Assembly: GCA_045652745.1 (NCBI GenBank)
Contig: JAZRUW010000029.1
Coordinates: 1-64,000, forward strand
Origin: RGIG2041 sp045652745
GTDB taxonomy: Bacteria; Bacillota; Clostridia; UBA1381; UMGS1253
Direction of reading: 5' to 3'
Length of the DNA: 64,000 bases
The notes under the pieces were generated by a model. That model was not told the DNA's origin and did not search any database. It was given only the letters and a program-made list of their open reading frames with translations. Positions 43,727-53,024 of this stretch are shown here, one piece after another; positions within the stretch are counted from its first letter, which is position 1, and each line of letters begins with the position of its first letter. The position numbers were made by a program, and so were the translations under genes.

Positions 43727-44341
43727 CTATTGAGAAATATGTATCAGTAAAAATTCGGCATTTTCAGCAATCACTTGGGCCGTTTCGCCCGTAAATATGT
43801 TGCTGATGCCCGTAAGCGGCAGCGGCGCACCCTCCAATGGGTACTCCAATCCGCGCAAGGTAAACGTCCCCTTTGTCGTAAGCGGGATAATGGACAAAAT
43901 ATCGCCCTGCTTGCCATGCACCTGTCTGCCCGCCGTTTCATACCACACCTGTGTGTCGCCGTCTATAATTGTAGCGCGTGCACCGTTACGGTATGCGTAA
44001 GCAAGCAAATTAAGATTGCCGAGTGCGTGGTCGAGTCTGCCGCCGAGCGCACCGAGCAACGTGATATCGGTGTAGCCGTGCTCTATGGCATACTGCACCG
44101 CAATCTCGCTGTCGGTGTAATCCTTGCGCACCGGAAACACGAGCACATTTTCTTTCTCGGGCAGTTTCTCTTTGTCAAACGAATCAAAATCACCGAGCAC
44201 AACATCGGCGCGCAGTCCGAGTTTTTCTATATAGGCATAACCGCCGTCTGCACAGATTGTTGGTATACCTTTGTCTATACGCGACGCCGTCTGCGCCAAA
44301 TCCGAAATCACACCGCCGCATACGATATTACACTTGTTCAC
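43727..44341 (-). CDS. thiN: Thiamine diphosphokinase
   Basis: 204 residues. DGGYAYIEKLGLRADVVLGDFDS, the KDYTDSEIAVQYA segment, and LGALGGRLDHALGNL are the family motifs. The enzyme makes thiamine diphosphate from thiamine and ATP. It overlaps rpe by four bases (ATGA) and ends the operon. Confidence 0.94.
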   Translation of the reverse strand: MNKCNIVCGGVISDLAQTASRIDKGIPTICADGGYAYIEKLGLRADVVLGDFDSFDKEKLPEKENVLVFPVRKDYTDSEIAVQYAIEHGYTDITLLGALGGRLDHALGNLNLLAYAYRNGARATIIDGDTQVWYETAGRQVHGKQGDILSIIPLTTKGTFTLRGLEYPLEGAPLPLTGISNIFTGETAQVIAENAEFLLIHISQ

Positions 44342-44985
44342 GCGTTCGCCTTCTCTACAAACAATCTCGTTGTCGCCTCAATGTCCGGCTGACCAAATAC
44401 CGCGCTGCCGGCCACAACGGTATTTGCACCGCTGGCAACCACGCGACCGATATTGTCTAAATTGATGCCGCCGTCCACGGAAATATCCATGCCTTCCGGT
44501 GCAACTGCAGCAAGTTTTTTAAGTTTTTCTTCTGCCATCGGCATATACTTTTGTCCGCCGAAGCCCGGCTCTACGCTCATAACAAGCACCATGTCCAGCT
44601 TGTCTAAGTACGGAAATACATCTTCAATCGGTGTCGCCGGTTTTACGGATACGCCGGTCTTTACGCCGAGCGCCTTGATTTTGTCGAGGCATGCGTCCAA
44701 ATCCTCGGTTGCTTCAATATGTACCGTAATGATGTCCGCGCCCGCCTTGGCAAAGTCTTCCACATAACGCTCCGGCGCGTTAATCATCAGATGCACATCA
44801 AAGACCACATCTGTCACCGGACGCAGACTGGAAATCACGCACGGGCCGATGGAGATATTCGGCACGAATGCACCGTCCATCACGTCAATGTGCATATACT
44901 GCGCTCCGCCGCGTACTGCACAGAGCACATCCTCACCCAATTTTGAAAAATCTGCCGCCAGAATCGACGGTGCTAATTTTACCAT
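44338..44985 (-). CDS. rpe: Ribulose-phosphate 3-epimerase
   Basis: 215 residues from ATG 44985, six bases after GAGGG; an ATG two codons earlier touches the site itself. MVKLAPSILAADF, HIDVMDGAFVPNIS, HLMINAPERY, MSVEPGFGGQKY and DGGIN are all present. It interconverts ribulose 5-phosphate and xylulose 5-phosphate. It follows rsgA in the operon, a frequent pair. Confidence 0.96.
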   Translation of the reverse strand: MVKLAPSILAADFSKLGEDVLCAVRGGAQYMHIDVMDGAFVPNISIGPCVISSLRPVTDVVFDVHLMINAPERYVEDFAKAGADIITVHIEATEDLDACLDKIKALGVKTGVSVKPATPIEDVFPYLDKLDMVLVMSVEPGFGGQKYMPMAEEKLKKLAAVAPEGMDISVDGGINLDNIGRVVASGANTVVAGSAVFGQPDIEATTRLFVEKANA

Positions 44986-45025
44986 GTTCATCCCTCTGTT
45001 TCTTATGTATTATATATGTAATTGT

Positions 45026-45892
45026 TTATTTCTGCCAATCTTTGACCTGTTTACGTTCCTCATACAATGCGCAGTAGCTCCGATAGCGACTTTCGGAAAT
45101 TTCACCGTCTGCAAGCGCTTGCTTTACGGCGCAGTCCGGCTCATGCACGTGCGCACAGCCGCGAAATCTGCAACCACCCAGATGCGGCACAAACTCGCGA
45201 AAATACATCGCCAAATCGTCTGCCGCAATTTCCGGCGCTTCAAAACTGGAAAAACCGGGCGTGTCAAACACAAACCCGCCGCCTGTCAGTTCCAAAAGTT
45301 CAACGTGACGCGTAGTATGTCTGCCACGCTTGATTTTTTCACTGATTGCGCCCGTTTCCATCTCACCCGCAATGCCGATGGCATTGAGCAGACTCGACTT
45401 ACCTACGCCGGAATTTCCGGCAAGCGCACTCGTGCGCCCCTCAAGTTTTTCCCGAAGCGCATCAATCCCCTCGCCTTTTTCCACGCTGGTTAAAATCGTT
45501 TCATAACCCGCGCGCGCATACAAATCCACCACCGAGGTATCCTCGGTCAAATCAGATTTGTTAAAGCACAAAAGCGTATCAATCCCTGCCGCTTCGCCCA
45601 AAAGCAAAAAGCAATCCACCAAAAACAAATTCGGTGCAGGGTCGGTGAGCGCCACCGTTACCACCAAGCGGTCAATGTTGGCCACCGCCGGACGGATGAG
45701 CTGATTTTTACGCGGATAGATTTCTTCAATGCTGCCCTTGCCGTTTTTTTCGGCTATACGCACACGGTCCCCCACAACGGGCGTTTGCCCCTCCTTACGG
45801 AAGATGCCGCGCGCCTTACATTCCACCGTGCGCCCCTCGGTGCGCACATAGTAAAATCCACCGATTCCTTTTACAATAACGCCGTCTGCCAT
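45026..45892 (-). CDS. rsgA: Small-subunit-dependent ribosome biogenesis GTPase
   Basis: 288 residues. It shows a permuted GTPase order: NKSD before GNSGVGKSSLLNAI, then DTPGFSSFE. An N-terminal OB fold and a C-terminal zinc knuckle (CRFRGCAHVHEPDCAV) complete the family layout. It helps mature the 30S subunit. It is placed after prkC in the operon. Confidence 0.95.
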   Translation of the reverse strand: MADGVIVKGIGGFYYVRTEGRTVECKARGIFRKEGQTPVVGDRVRIAEKNGKGSIEEIYPRKNQLIRPAVANIDRLVVTVALTDPAPNLFLVDCFLLLGEAAGIDTLLCFNKSDLTEDTSVVDLYARAGYETILTSVEKGEGIDALREKLEGRTSALAGNSGVGKSSLLNAIGIAGEMETGAISEKIKRGRHTTRHVELLELTGGGFVFDTPGFSSFEAPEIAADDLAMYFREFVPHLGGCRFRGCAHVHEPDCAVKQALADGEISESRYRSYCALYEERKQVKDWQK

Positions 45893-45907
45893 AAACAGAT
45901 ACTACTC

Positions 45908-47779
45908 CTAAAATTTAATTTTCTGGGTCCCCTTATATACGCCGTCGTGATAAATCTCGAGCGTCGCTTCGTTTTTACCGGTCACACGCAAATCAAATGT
46001 ACCTTCCGATTTGCTGTGCTTTGCATCGTGAATGGTCTGTCCGTTTGCCACAATTCGGATTTGTGTCATCTCTTGTCCTTGCGGCACGGGGATACTGATG
46101 GTTTTCACCTTCACTTCCTCTACCGGCTGCTGTGTCACCGGCGGCTTGGGCTCTTGTGCCTTACCCGTACTGATGACGATATTGACCTTCTCGCCCTTTT
46201 CCGCCTCGGTACCGGCAATCGGACTTTGACGGATGACCGTACCCTTGTCTGCATCCGATTCTTCCTCGGTAATGCTGCCAAGCACAAACTCAGCTTCCTC
46301 TAACTTTGTTTTCGCAGCAGCTACGCTGCTTCCCTCTAAGTTCGGAATAACGCCTTCCTCTACGCGGTCGTTAACATAGATAATGATGGTGTCGCCTTTC
46401 TTGGCGCCGCTGTCCGCCGCTGGATTTTGACGTACAACCGTATCTTTCGGCACATCCGTGCTGTACTGCGAACGTTTCATTACCTTAAAACCGGCCGTTT
46501 CCAGTTCCTCTATGGCATCCTCTACCGGCATGTTGACAACACTCGGCACTTTCAGTTCGGCTTCACCGCCGCTGACACGCACCTTGATTTTATAACCTTT
46601 CTGCACGGTCTTTTCCGCCGCCGGATCCTGCTCAACAACGATGCCTTCTTCAAAGGCCGTATCGTATACGATTTCCTCGACTTCCATTTTCAGTTTATGC
46701 TGTTTTAAAAGTGCTTCCGCTTCTTCCTGTGTCATTTCCAGCACACTCGGTACCGTAACCTCACCGCGCGTACCGCCTGTGGATAAGAACACCAAAAGTA
46801 TGCCGCCGACCAGCAAAAGTGCGCAAAGCACCGAGCCGATGGCAATCCAGATATCACTCTTCTTTACTTTTCCCTTGCGCTTGCCGCCTCTGCGCACACC
46901 GTGCTCCTCTTTTGTTTGGTTTACCGCACCGTCCGGATGCACACCTTCCAAAATGAAGTTCAAATCACGAATCATTTCCGATGCCGAAGCGTAACGCGCC
47001 CGCTTTTCGCGGCTCATGGACTTGGCAATCACCAAGTCCAAATCTTTTGGCAACTTTTCCACAACCTGCGATACCGGCACAGCATCCTGCTGCATATGCA
47101 TCATCGCCACCGCTACCGGTGTCTGCGCATCAAACGGGACTTTGCCTGTCAGCATTTCATACAAAACCACGCCTGCGGAATAAATATCGGATTTTGCATC
47201 CGTAAAACCGCCGCGCGCCTGCTCCGGAGAACAGTAATGCACCGAACCGACCGCGCCTTCCGCCTCGCCGGCCACCGTAGTCGAGCCACCTGTCGCACGC
47301 GCAATACCGAAATCCGTCACCTTGAGCGTGCCGTCCGCGGTAATGAGCATGTTGTGCGGTTTAATATCCTGATGGATAATGTTATGTTTGTGCGCACATT
47401 CAAGTGCCGCACAAATCTGCAGCTGGAAATTTACAGCCTTTTTCCAATCCAACGCGCCGTTTTTCTCAATATAAGATTTCAATGTGATACCCTCGATGTA
47501 CTCGAGCACAATATACGGCACTTCGCCTTCACTGCATACGTCATACACACCGACAATGTTGGGATGTGTAATCGCCGCAGCCGCCTGCGCCTCGGTCACG
47601 AAACGGCGCATAAATGCCTCGTCACCCGTAAACTCGCCGCGCAGTACCTTGACAGCCACGTTACGGTTTAATACCTTGCAGCGCGCCTTATACACATGCG
47701 CCATACCGCCGCTGCCGAGTTCTTCCAATATCTCATAACGGTCATCCAAAACCGTTCCGATTTCTATATAATCTCGCAT
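45908..47779 (-). CDS. prkC: PASTA-domain serine/threonine protein kinase
   Basis: 623 residues, ATG after a run of G and ACGGTT. The kinase domain (about 10-275) has GSGGMAHVYKA, VAVKVL, the catalytic loop IIHQDIKPHN and DFGIAR; the Arg of the usual HRD is Gln here. One transmembrane helix lies at about 313-335, then three PASTA repeats in the extracellular part. PrkC/Stk kinases sense muropeptides or lipid II. The phosphatase gene is adjacent, 13 bases upstream. Confidence 0.95.
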   Translation of the reverse strand: MRDYIEIGTVLDDRYEILEELGSGGMAHVYKARCKVLNRNVAVKVLRGEFTGDEAFMRRFVTEAQAAAAITHPNIVGVYDVCSEGEVPYIVLEYIEGITLKSYIEKNGALDWKKAVNFQLQICAALECAHKHNIIHQDIKPHNMLITADGTLKVTDFGIARATGGSTTVAGEAEGAVGSVHYCSPEQARGGFTDAKSDIYSAGVVLYEMLTGKVPFDAQTPVAVAMMHMQQDAVPVSQVVEKLPKDLDLVIAKSMSREKRARYASASEMIRDLNFILEGVHPDGAVNQTKEEHGVRRGGKRKGKVKKSDIWIAIGSVLCALLLVGGILLVFLSTGGTRGEVTVPSVLEMTQEEAEALLKQHKLKMEVEEIVYDTAFEEGIVVEQDPAAEKTVQKGYKIKVRVSGGEAELKVPSVVNMPVEDAIEELETAGFKVMKRSQYSTDVPKDTVVRQNPAADSGAKKGDTIIIYVNDRVEEGVIPNLEGSSVAAAKTKLEEAEFVLGSITEEESDADKGTVIRQSPIAGTEAEKGEKVNIVISTGKAQEPKPPVTQQPVEEVKVKTISIPVPQGQEMTQIRIVANGQTIHDAKHSKSEGTFDLRVTGKNEATLEIYHDGVYKGTQKIKF

Positions 47780-47792
47780 AACCGTCCCCCCC

Positions 47793-48515
47793 CTATCTTA
47801 TAAGTACAACCGAAATGTTATCGCTGCCGCCTGCCGCATTGGCCGCCGCAATCAAATTGTCCACTGCCGCGCCCAAATCGCCGCTTTGCAAGATAATCTT
47901 ACCGATGTTTTCTTCTTCCACCTCACCGGACAAGCCGTCCGAGCAAAGCAAAACCATCTGTCCCGAAAGTACACGTTCATAAAATTCGGGCACAATCGTT
48001 TCGCTCGTGCCGACCGCCTCCAAAATCACATGGCGATGCGGATGCGTTTTCGCTTCCTCCGGTGTAATCACACCGCTTGTGAGCAGGCGCTGTACCAAGG
48101 TCTGGTCCACCGTAACCTGTTCAATCTTAGCATCTTTATAAAGATAAGCGCGGCTGTCACCGATGTGCGCAATGAGCAAAACATTTTCGCGAAGCACCGC
48201 CACCGTCAGCGTCGTACCCATGCCCTCTAAACTTTTATCCTGTGTTGCAAGTGCAAAAATCTCTGCATTGGCTTTGACATAGGCCGCGCGCAAAAGCTTG
48301 CGAAGCTCCGCCGTGTCTGTCTGCGCACCTAGCCCCTCCAAAAGGTAATCACGCACACAATCCATCGCCATGCGGCTTGCCGTCTGTCCGCCTTTATGAC
48401 CGCCCATACCGTCTGCCACAATGCCGACCAAGAATCCGGCATGCACAAAAGTGCAAACGCTGTCCTGATTTTCTTCTCTGCGCTTGCCTACATCTTTTCT
48501 GGCTACAAATTCCAT
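47793..48515 (-). CDS. stp: PP2C-type serine/threonine phosphatase
   Basis: 240 residues from ATG 48515. The PP2C motifs RREENQDS, VADGMGGHKGG, GTTLTVAVL, HIGDSRAYL, LCSDGLSGEV and SDNISVVLIR with the metal-binding Asp residues are visible. It reverses phosphorylation by the PASTA kinase encoded next. Confidence 0.95.
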   Translation of the reverse strand: MEFVARKDVGKRREENQDSVCTFVHAGFLVGIVADGMGGHKGGQTASRMAMDCVRDYLLEGLGAQTDTAELRKLLRAAYVKANAEIFALATQDKSLEGMGTTLTVAVLRENVLLIAHIGDSRAYLYKDAKIEQVTVDQTLVQRLLTSGVITPEEAKTHPHRHVILEAVGTSETIVPEFYERVLSGQMVLLCSDGLSGEVEEENIGKIILQSGDLGAAVDNLIAAANAAGGSDNISVVLIR

Positions 48516-48537
48516 CGCCCTCACCTCACCTTGTCCA

Positions 48538-49569
48538 TCATTTTTCCTCCAGCGTTTTCTGCCTAAGCTGGCCGCAGGACGCGCTGATATCGCTGCCGAG
48601 TTCGCGGCGCACCGTTGCGGTGATGCCGCGTTTGGCTAAAATTTCTATAAACTTCTCTATGTTTTCCTTTTTGCTTTTTCTGTAATCGCGTTCCTTGACA
48701 TTGTTTACGGGAATCAGATTCACATGACAAAGCATCCCGTTTAATTTCTCCGCCAATTCGCGCGCATTTTCCGGGCTGTCGTTTACACCATCGCACATTG
48801 CATATTCAAACGAAATGCGTCTGCCCGTCACGCGCTGATAACTCCGGCATGCTGCCAAAAGCTCGGCCACATTGTGTGCACGATTGACCGGCATCATCTT
48901 TGTGCGGATTGCATCGTTGGGCGCGTGCAGCGAAATCGAAAGCGTGATGGGCAAATTCAGTTCAGCCAGTTTGCCAATCCCCTCCACCAGACCGCAGGTC
49001 GACAGCGAAATATGCCGATACCCAATACCGATACCTCGCGCATCGTTTACCAAAATAAGAAAACGGCGCACATTTTCGAAATTATCAAGCGGCTCACCAA
49101 TACCCATCATCACGATGTTGGAAATGCGCTTATTCAAATCCGCCTGCGCGGCCAAAATCTGTCCTAAGATTTCGCCGGCCAGCAAATCGCGTTTCTTACC
49201 GCCCAGGGTCGATGCACAAAACGTACATCCCATACGGCAACCCACCTGCGAAGAAACGCAGATGGTCGTACCGTGATGGTATTCCATGACAACCGTTTCA
49301 ATACACTCATCGTCATCTAAACGCATCAGATATTTCACCGTGCCGTCTTTTTGCGAAACGTATTTTTCCATAATCTCCACGCGGCTTAGGTAACTGATGC
49401 GCGAAAGCGTTTCGCGAAAGGCTTTCGAAAGATTTGTCATTTCCTCAATGGAGGAAACACCCTTTTCATGCACCCACGAAAACACCTGCGCGGCGCGAAA
49501 TTTCTTCTCACCCGACTCTACAACGAGCGCCTCTAATTCTTCATATGTAAGACTTCTTAAATCTACCAT
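48538..49569 (-). CDS. rlmN: Dual-specificity RNA methyltransferase RlmN
   Basis: 343 residues. The radical-SAM motif CRMGCTFCAS, VVMMGIGEPLDN-type IVMMGIGEPLDNF, SLHAPND and the C-terminal Cys region identify it. It makes 2-methyladenosine in 23S rRNA and some tRNAs. It follows rsmB by seven bases. Confidence 0.96.
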   Translation of the reverse strand: MVDLRSLTYEELEALVVESGEKKFRAAQVFSWVHEKGVSSIEEMTNLSKAFRETLSRISYLSRVEIMEKYVSQKDGTVKYLMRLDDDECIETVVMEYHHGTTICVSSQVGCRMGCTFCASTLGGKKRDLLAGEILGQILAAQADLNKRISNIVMMGIGEPLDNFENVRRFLILVNDARGIGIGYRHISLSTCGLVEGIGKLAELNLPITLSISLHAPNDAIRTKMMPVNRAHNVAELLAACRSYQRVTGRRISFEYAMCDGVNDSPENARELAEKLNGMLCHVNLIPVNNVKERDYRKSKKENIEKFIEILAKRGITATVRRELGSDISASCGQLRQKTLEEK

Positions 49570-49576
49570 AATCTTT

Positions 49577-50917
49577 CTACTTTCTTTTCATTTTGCAAAC
49601 GAAAAACCCGTCCATCTCGTCCGTATCGGGGAAAAAGTGTACGTAACCCTCTTTCGCCGTCGGCTTTTGCACTCCGCACGGAAGCGCATCCGTCATATCG
49701 ACAGCTTCAAAGTCAGCATGCTTTTCCAAAAACGTACGCACTACCGATAAATTTTCCTTTTCACCGATGGTGCATGTGCTGTACACCAGCGTGCCACCCG
49801 GCTTGACATAGCTTTGCGCCGCATCTAAGATTTTGAGCTGCAGCGCCGCCAGTTCGTCTTCTTTTTCTTTGCTCCAACTGTATTTGATGTCAGGCTTTTT
49901 TCCGATAATGCCGAGTCCCGAGCACGGCGCATCCACCAAAACCGCATCCGCCGATTGGGACAGTTCACTTTTGCATACGGACGCATCTGCCTGTGTGGCT
50001 GTGATGCTTTTGATGCCCATACGCGCCGCCGTCTGCAAAATCAAATCTATCTTATGTTCATGTATATCAAAGGATTTTAAATTCAAATCATCCTGTGCGC
50101 GCTGTGCAATGTATATGCTCTTACCGCCGGGCGCGGCACACAAATCAAGCACCGTATCTCCGCGTTTTGCATCCAATGCGCGAACTGCGCACATGGAGCC
50201 TGCACCTTGCGCCGTAATTTCTCCGTTTTTATAAGCCTCGAGCGCCGTAATGTCCGTACCCGAAAGCACCAACGCATCCTCATAGGCGCCGTCCGTCACC
50301 GCTATACCCGCCTGCGTAAGCGCTTCACGGACTGCAGCCACACTCGTTTTTAAGGTGTTGACGCGCACATGCATCTTCGGCGGTTCACAAAACGCCGCCA
50401 AAAGCGCCTCCGTTCTTTTTATGCCGTACAGAACGACAAAATGCTCGACAAGCTCCTCGGGAAACGAATACAAAATGCTCATCCGCTCCGTCGCATCCTT
50501 CGGAAGCGTAAGTTTTTCTTTTTCACGCACCACCGAGCGCAAAACACCATTGATAAACCCTTTGGAACGGTACGCAAGTTTACCTGCCAGGCGCACACAT
50601 TCATCGACTGCCGCACTGTCGGGCACGCGGTCGAGCTTTAAAATCTGAAACACACCGATGCGCAGTAAAACCAGTACGGGCGCAGAAAGTTTTTTTAGTT
50701 TCACGCTTGAAAATTTTGCAATAACATAATCCAAATACAAACGATATTTCACGCAACCGTACGCAATTGCGGACGCGAGCGCCTTGTCGGCAGGTGACAT
50801 CTGCATGCTGCCCAACACCTCGGCAATCGCCAAATTCACATACGCACCGTCCGTCTGCGCCGCGTGCAATACCTTATAGGCGGCAAAGCGTGCATCCGAT
50901 ACTCTTCTTTCTTCCAT
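49577..50917 (-). CDS. rsmB: 16S rRNA m5C967 methyltransferase
   Basis: 446 residues. An NusB-like N-terminal domain is followed by the NOP2/Sun catalytic domain with DLCAAPGGKS, DAPCSGLGIIGKKPDIKY and the catalytic Cys in YSTCTIGEKEN. The start overlaps the YugP stop. Confidence 0.95.
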   Translation of the reverse strand: MEERRVSDARFAAYKVLHAAQTDGAYVNLAIAEVLGSMQMSPADKALASAIAYGCVKYRLYLDYVIAKFSSVKLKKLSAPVLVLLRIGVFQILKLDRVPDSAAVDECVRLAGKLAYRSKGFINGVLRSVVREKEKLTLPKDATERMSILYSFPEELVEHFVVLYGIKRTEALLAAFCEPPKMHVRVNTLKTSVAAVREALTQAGIAVTDGAYEDALVLSGTDITALEAYKNGEITAQGAGSMCAVRALDAKRGDTVLDLCAAPGGKSIYIAQRAQDDLNLKSFDIHEHKIDLILQTAARMGIKSITATQADASVCKSELSQSADAVLVDAPCSGLGIIGKKPDIKYSWSKEKEDELAALQLKILDAAQSYVKPGGTLVYSTCTIGEKENLSVVRTFLEKHADFEAVDMTDALPCGVQKPTAKEGYVHFFPDTDEMDGFFVCKMKRK

Positions 50918-51609
50918 CAGTCACGTCTCCTGCCGGAAATGGCCAAAAGGCGAAGTAGCGTTCCGATGGCCGCCAATGTGGATGCCACATAGGTCATCGC
51001 CGCCGCGGAAAGCACCTTTTTTGCCGCTTGATTTTCTTCTGCGGATAAAATGCCGTATTCGTCCATCGTTTTGATTGCGCGGCGCGAAGCGTTAAACTCC
51101 ACCGGCAAGGTCACAAGCGAAAACGCTACCACGGCCACATACAACCAAATTGCAAAATCCGCAAGCCCCGCAAAACCGAGCACCAAACCCAAAATCAGAA
51201 GCGGCATCGCCAACTGCGAGCCTAGGTTTGCCACCGGCAAAATTGCCGTACGAATTTTAATCGGCAGATAACTATCGCGGTACTGCTGGGCATGCCCTGC
51301 CTCGTGCGCTGCAACACCGATGGCCGCCACGGATGTAGAATTATACACCGTATCCGACAAGCGAATGACATTCGCCTTCGGGTCATAGTGGTCGGTCAGG
51401 TTGCCTTGAACATGCTCAATGCCGATATGGCGAAGCCCTGCGTTGTCCAAAATCATACGCGTAACCTGCGCCGCCGTCATCTGCCGCGCCGAGAACACCT
51501 TTGAATAGCGCGCAAAGGTCGAATTGACCTTCGAGCTTGCCCAAATCGAAATAATGAGCGGAATCAAAACATAAATGTACGAACTGTAATACCCGTCAAA
51601 AAACATCAT
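50917..51609 (-). CDS. yugP: YugP-family membrane zinc metallopeptidase
   Basis: 230 residues. A transmembrane start is followed by the HExxH motif in GVAAHEAGHAQQ, then several hydrophobic segments. The family is of unknown function and is often found beside fmt and rsmB, as here. Confidence 0.9.
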   Translation of the reverse strand: MMFFDGYYSSYIYVLIPLIISIWASSKVNSTFARYSKVFSARQMTAAQVTRMILDNAGLRHIGIEHVQGNLTDHYDPKANVIRLSDTVYNSTSVAAIGVAAHEAGHAQQYRDSYLPIKIRTAILPVANLGSQLAMPLLILGLVLGFAGLADFAIWLYVAVVAFSLVTLPVEFNASRRAIKTMDEYGILSAEENQAAKKVLSAAAMTYVASTLAAIGTLLRLLAISGRRRD

Positions 51610-51610
51610 T

Positions 51611-52546
51611 TCATTCTCCTAAGATAACATTTTCCTCGATGGTGTTGCCTAAAAGATATGCCTTGGCCTCCATCATCTTTTTGCCCTCAAACTGCACGGT
51701 CTGTACCAAAACAGCGCCTTCACCGGTGCGTACACACAAGCCGTCGGTACGGTTGGCATACAAAACCTGCCCCGGCACGCCGCGTGTTTCCTTTAAAAGC
51801 ACCTGCACACTTCCGATTTTCACGCGTGCGCCCTTATAGTATGTGTAAGCAAGCGGCCAGGAATTCATGCCGCGCACCAGATTTTTAATTTCCTTTGCCG
51901 ATGCATTCCAGTCAATTTCCGCCTGCGCTTTGTCCAGCATTGCGGCATAAGTTGCAAGCGCTTCATCTTGTTTTTCGCGCTTCGCCGTGCCGTTTTCAAT
52001 CTGTTCCACGGTTTCCAACAGCGCCTCCGCGCCCAAAACCGCCAAGCGGTCAAAAAGCGCTTCCGATGTTTCATCTTCGCCGATTTCGGTTTCCTTTTTC
52101 AAAATCATATCGCCCGTATCGAGGCCGACATCCATATACATCGTAGTTACGCCCGTCACCTTTTCGCCGTTTAATACCGCACGTTGAATCGGCGCTGCAC
52201 CGCGATAGCGCGGCAAAAGAGAACCATGTACGTTGATGCAACCATATTCCGGAAACTCCAGAATATAGGACGGCAAAATCTTGCCGTAGGCCACAACGAC
52301 AATCAAATCCGGCTTTTCTGCCTCCAACACCGGTAAAAATGCATTGTCTTTAAGCGTTTCCGGCTGATGCACCAAAAGTCCCAGTTCATCCGCCGCCGCA
52401 TGTACCGGTGTCGGCATCAACTTATGTCCTCTGTTTTTCGGCTTATCCGGCTGGCTGACAACCGAAACTACCTCGTGCTCACTTTCCGCAAGTGCGCGAA
52501 GACATACCACCGCATAGTCGCTTGTTCCCATAAAAAGAATTTTCAT
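51611..52546 (-). CDS. fmt: Methionyl-tRNA formyltransferase
   Basis: 311 residues. MKILFMGTSDYAV, the formyl-folate site HGSLLPRYRGAAPIQ with DTGDM behind, and a C-terminal OB domain are seen. It formylates initiator Met-tRNA, matching the deformylase encoded 8 bases upstream. Confidence 0.96.
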   Translation of the reverse strand: MKILFMGTSDYAVVCLRALAESEHEVVSVVSQPDKPKNRGHKLMPTPVHAAADELGLLVHQPETLKDNAFLPVLEAEKPDLIVVVAYGKILPSYILEFPEYGCINVHGSLLPRYRGAAPIQRAVLNGEKVTGVTTMYMDVGLDTGDMILKKETEIGEDETSEALFDRLAVLGAEALLETVEQIENGTAKREKQDEALATYAAMLDKAQAEIDWNASAKEIKNLVRGMNSWPLAYTYYKGARVKIGSVQVLLKETRGVPGQVLYANRTDGLCVRTGEGAVLVQTVQFEGKKMMEAKAYLLGNTIEENVILGE

Positions 52547-52554
52547 ATACTCAC

Positions 52555-53013
52555 CTAGTCGTTAATATATTCCGTTACCTTGTCAATAAACAAACCGCCG
52601 TCGAGATGCTCAATTTCATGGCAGAATGCCTGCGCCAGAAGGCCTGTCGCCTCCACCTCAAAGGTTTCGCCGTGTCTGTCCTGTGCGCGCACAATCACCT
52701 TCTCCGGACGCTTTACATAGCCACTCACGCCCGGCACGCTCAAACACCCTTCCGCTACCTCGCGTTCCCCTTTTTTATATACGAGTTTCGGATTTACAAG
52801 TTCATAGCGCTCGCCTTCTTCACGCGTATCCACCACAACGGCGCGCTTTAAAATGCCGACCTGCACCGCCGCAAGACCGACACCGTTTGCATCGTACATC
52901 GTATCAAACATATCATCTAAAAGTTGGCCGAGGCGGTTATCAAACACCGTCACCTCGCGACTTGTCTTACGCAGCACCTCATCGGGCTCTTTTCTTACCA
53001 ATCGAATCGCCAT
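52555..53013 (-). CDS. def: Peptide deformylase
   Basis: 152 residues after AAGGAGAAGAATT. The three motifs are present: GVGLAAVQVG, EGCLSVPG and HEIEHLDG, giving the Cys and two His metal ligands and the catalytic Glu. It removes formyl from nascent proteins. Confidence 0.96.
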   Translation of the reverse strand: MAIRLVRKEPDEVLRKTSREVTVFDNRLGQLLDDMFDTMYDANGVGLAAVQVGILKRAVVVDTREEGERYELVNPKLVYKKGEREVAEGCLSVPGVSGYVKRPEKVIVRAQDRHGETFEVEATGLLAQAFCHEIEHLDGGLFIDKVTEYIND

Positions 53014-53024
53014 AATTCTTCTCC

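Noticed and set aside
46901..47671. 256-codon frame antisense to the kinase gene
   Set aside because: Antisense to conserved kinase motifs; Cys/His-rich nonsense composition typical of shadow frames here.
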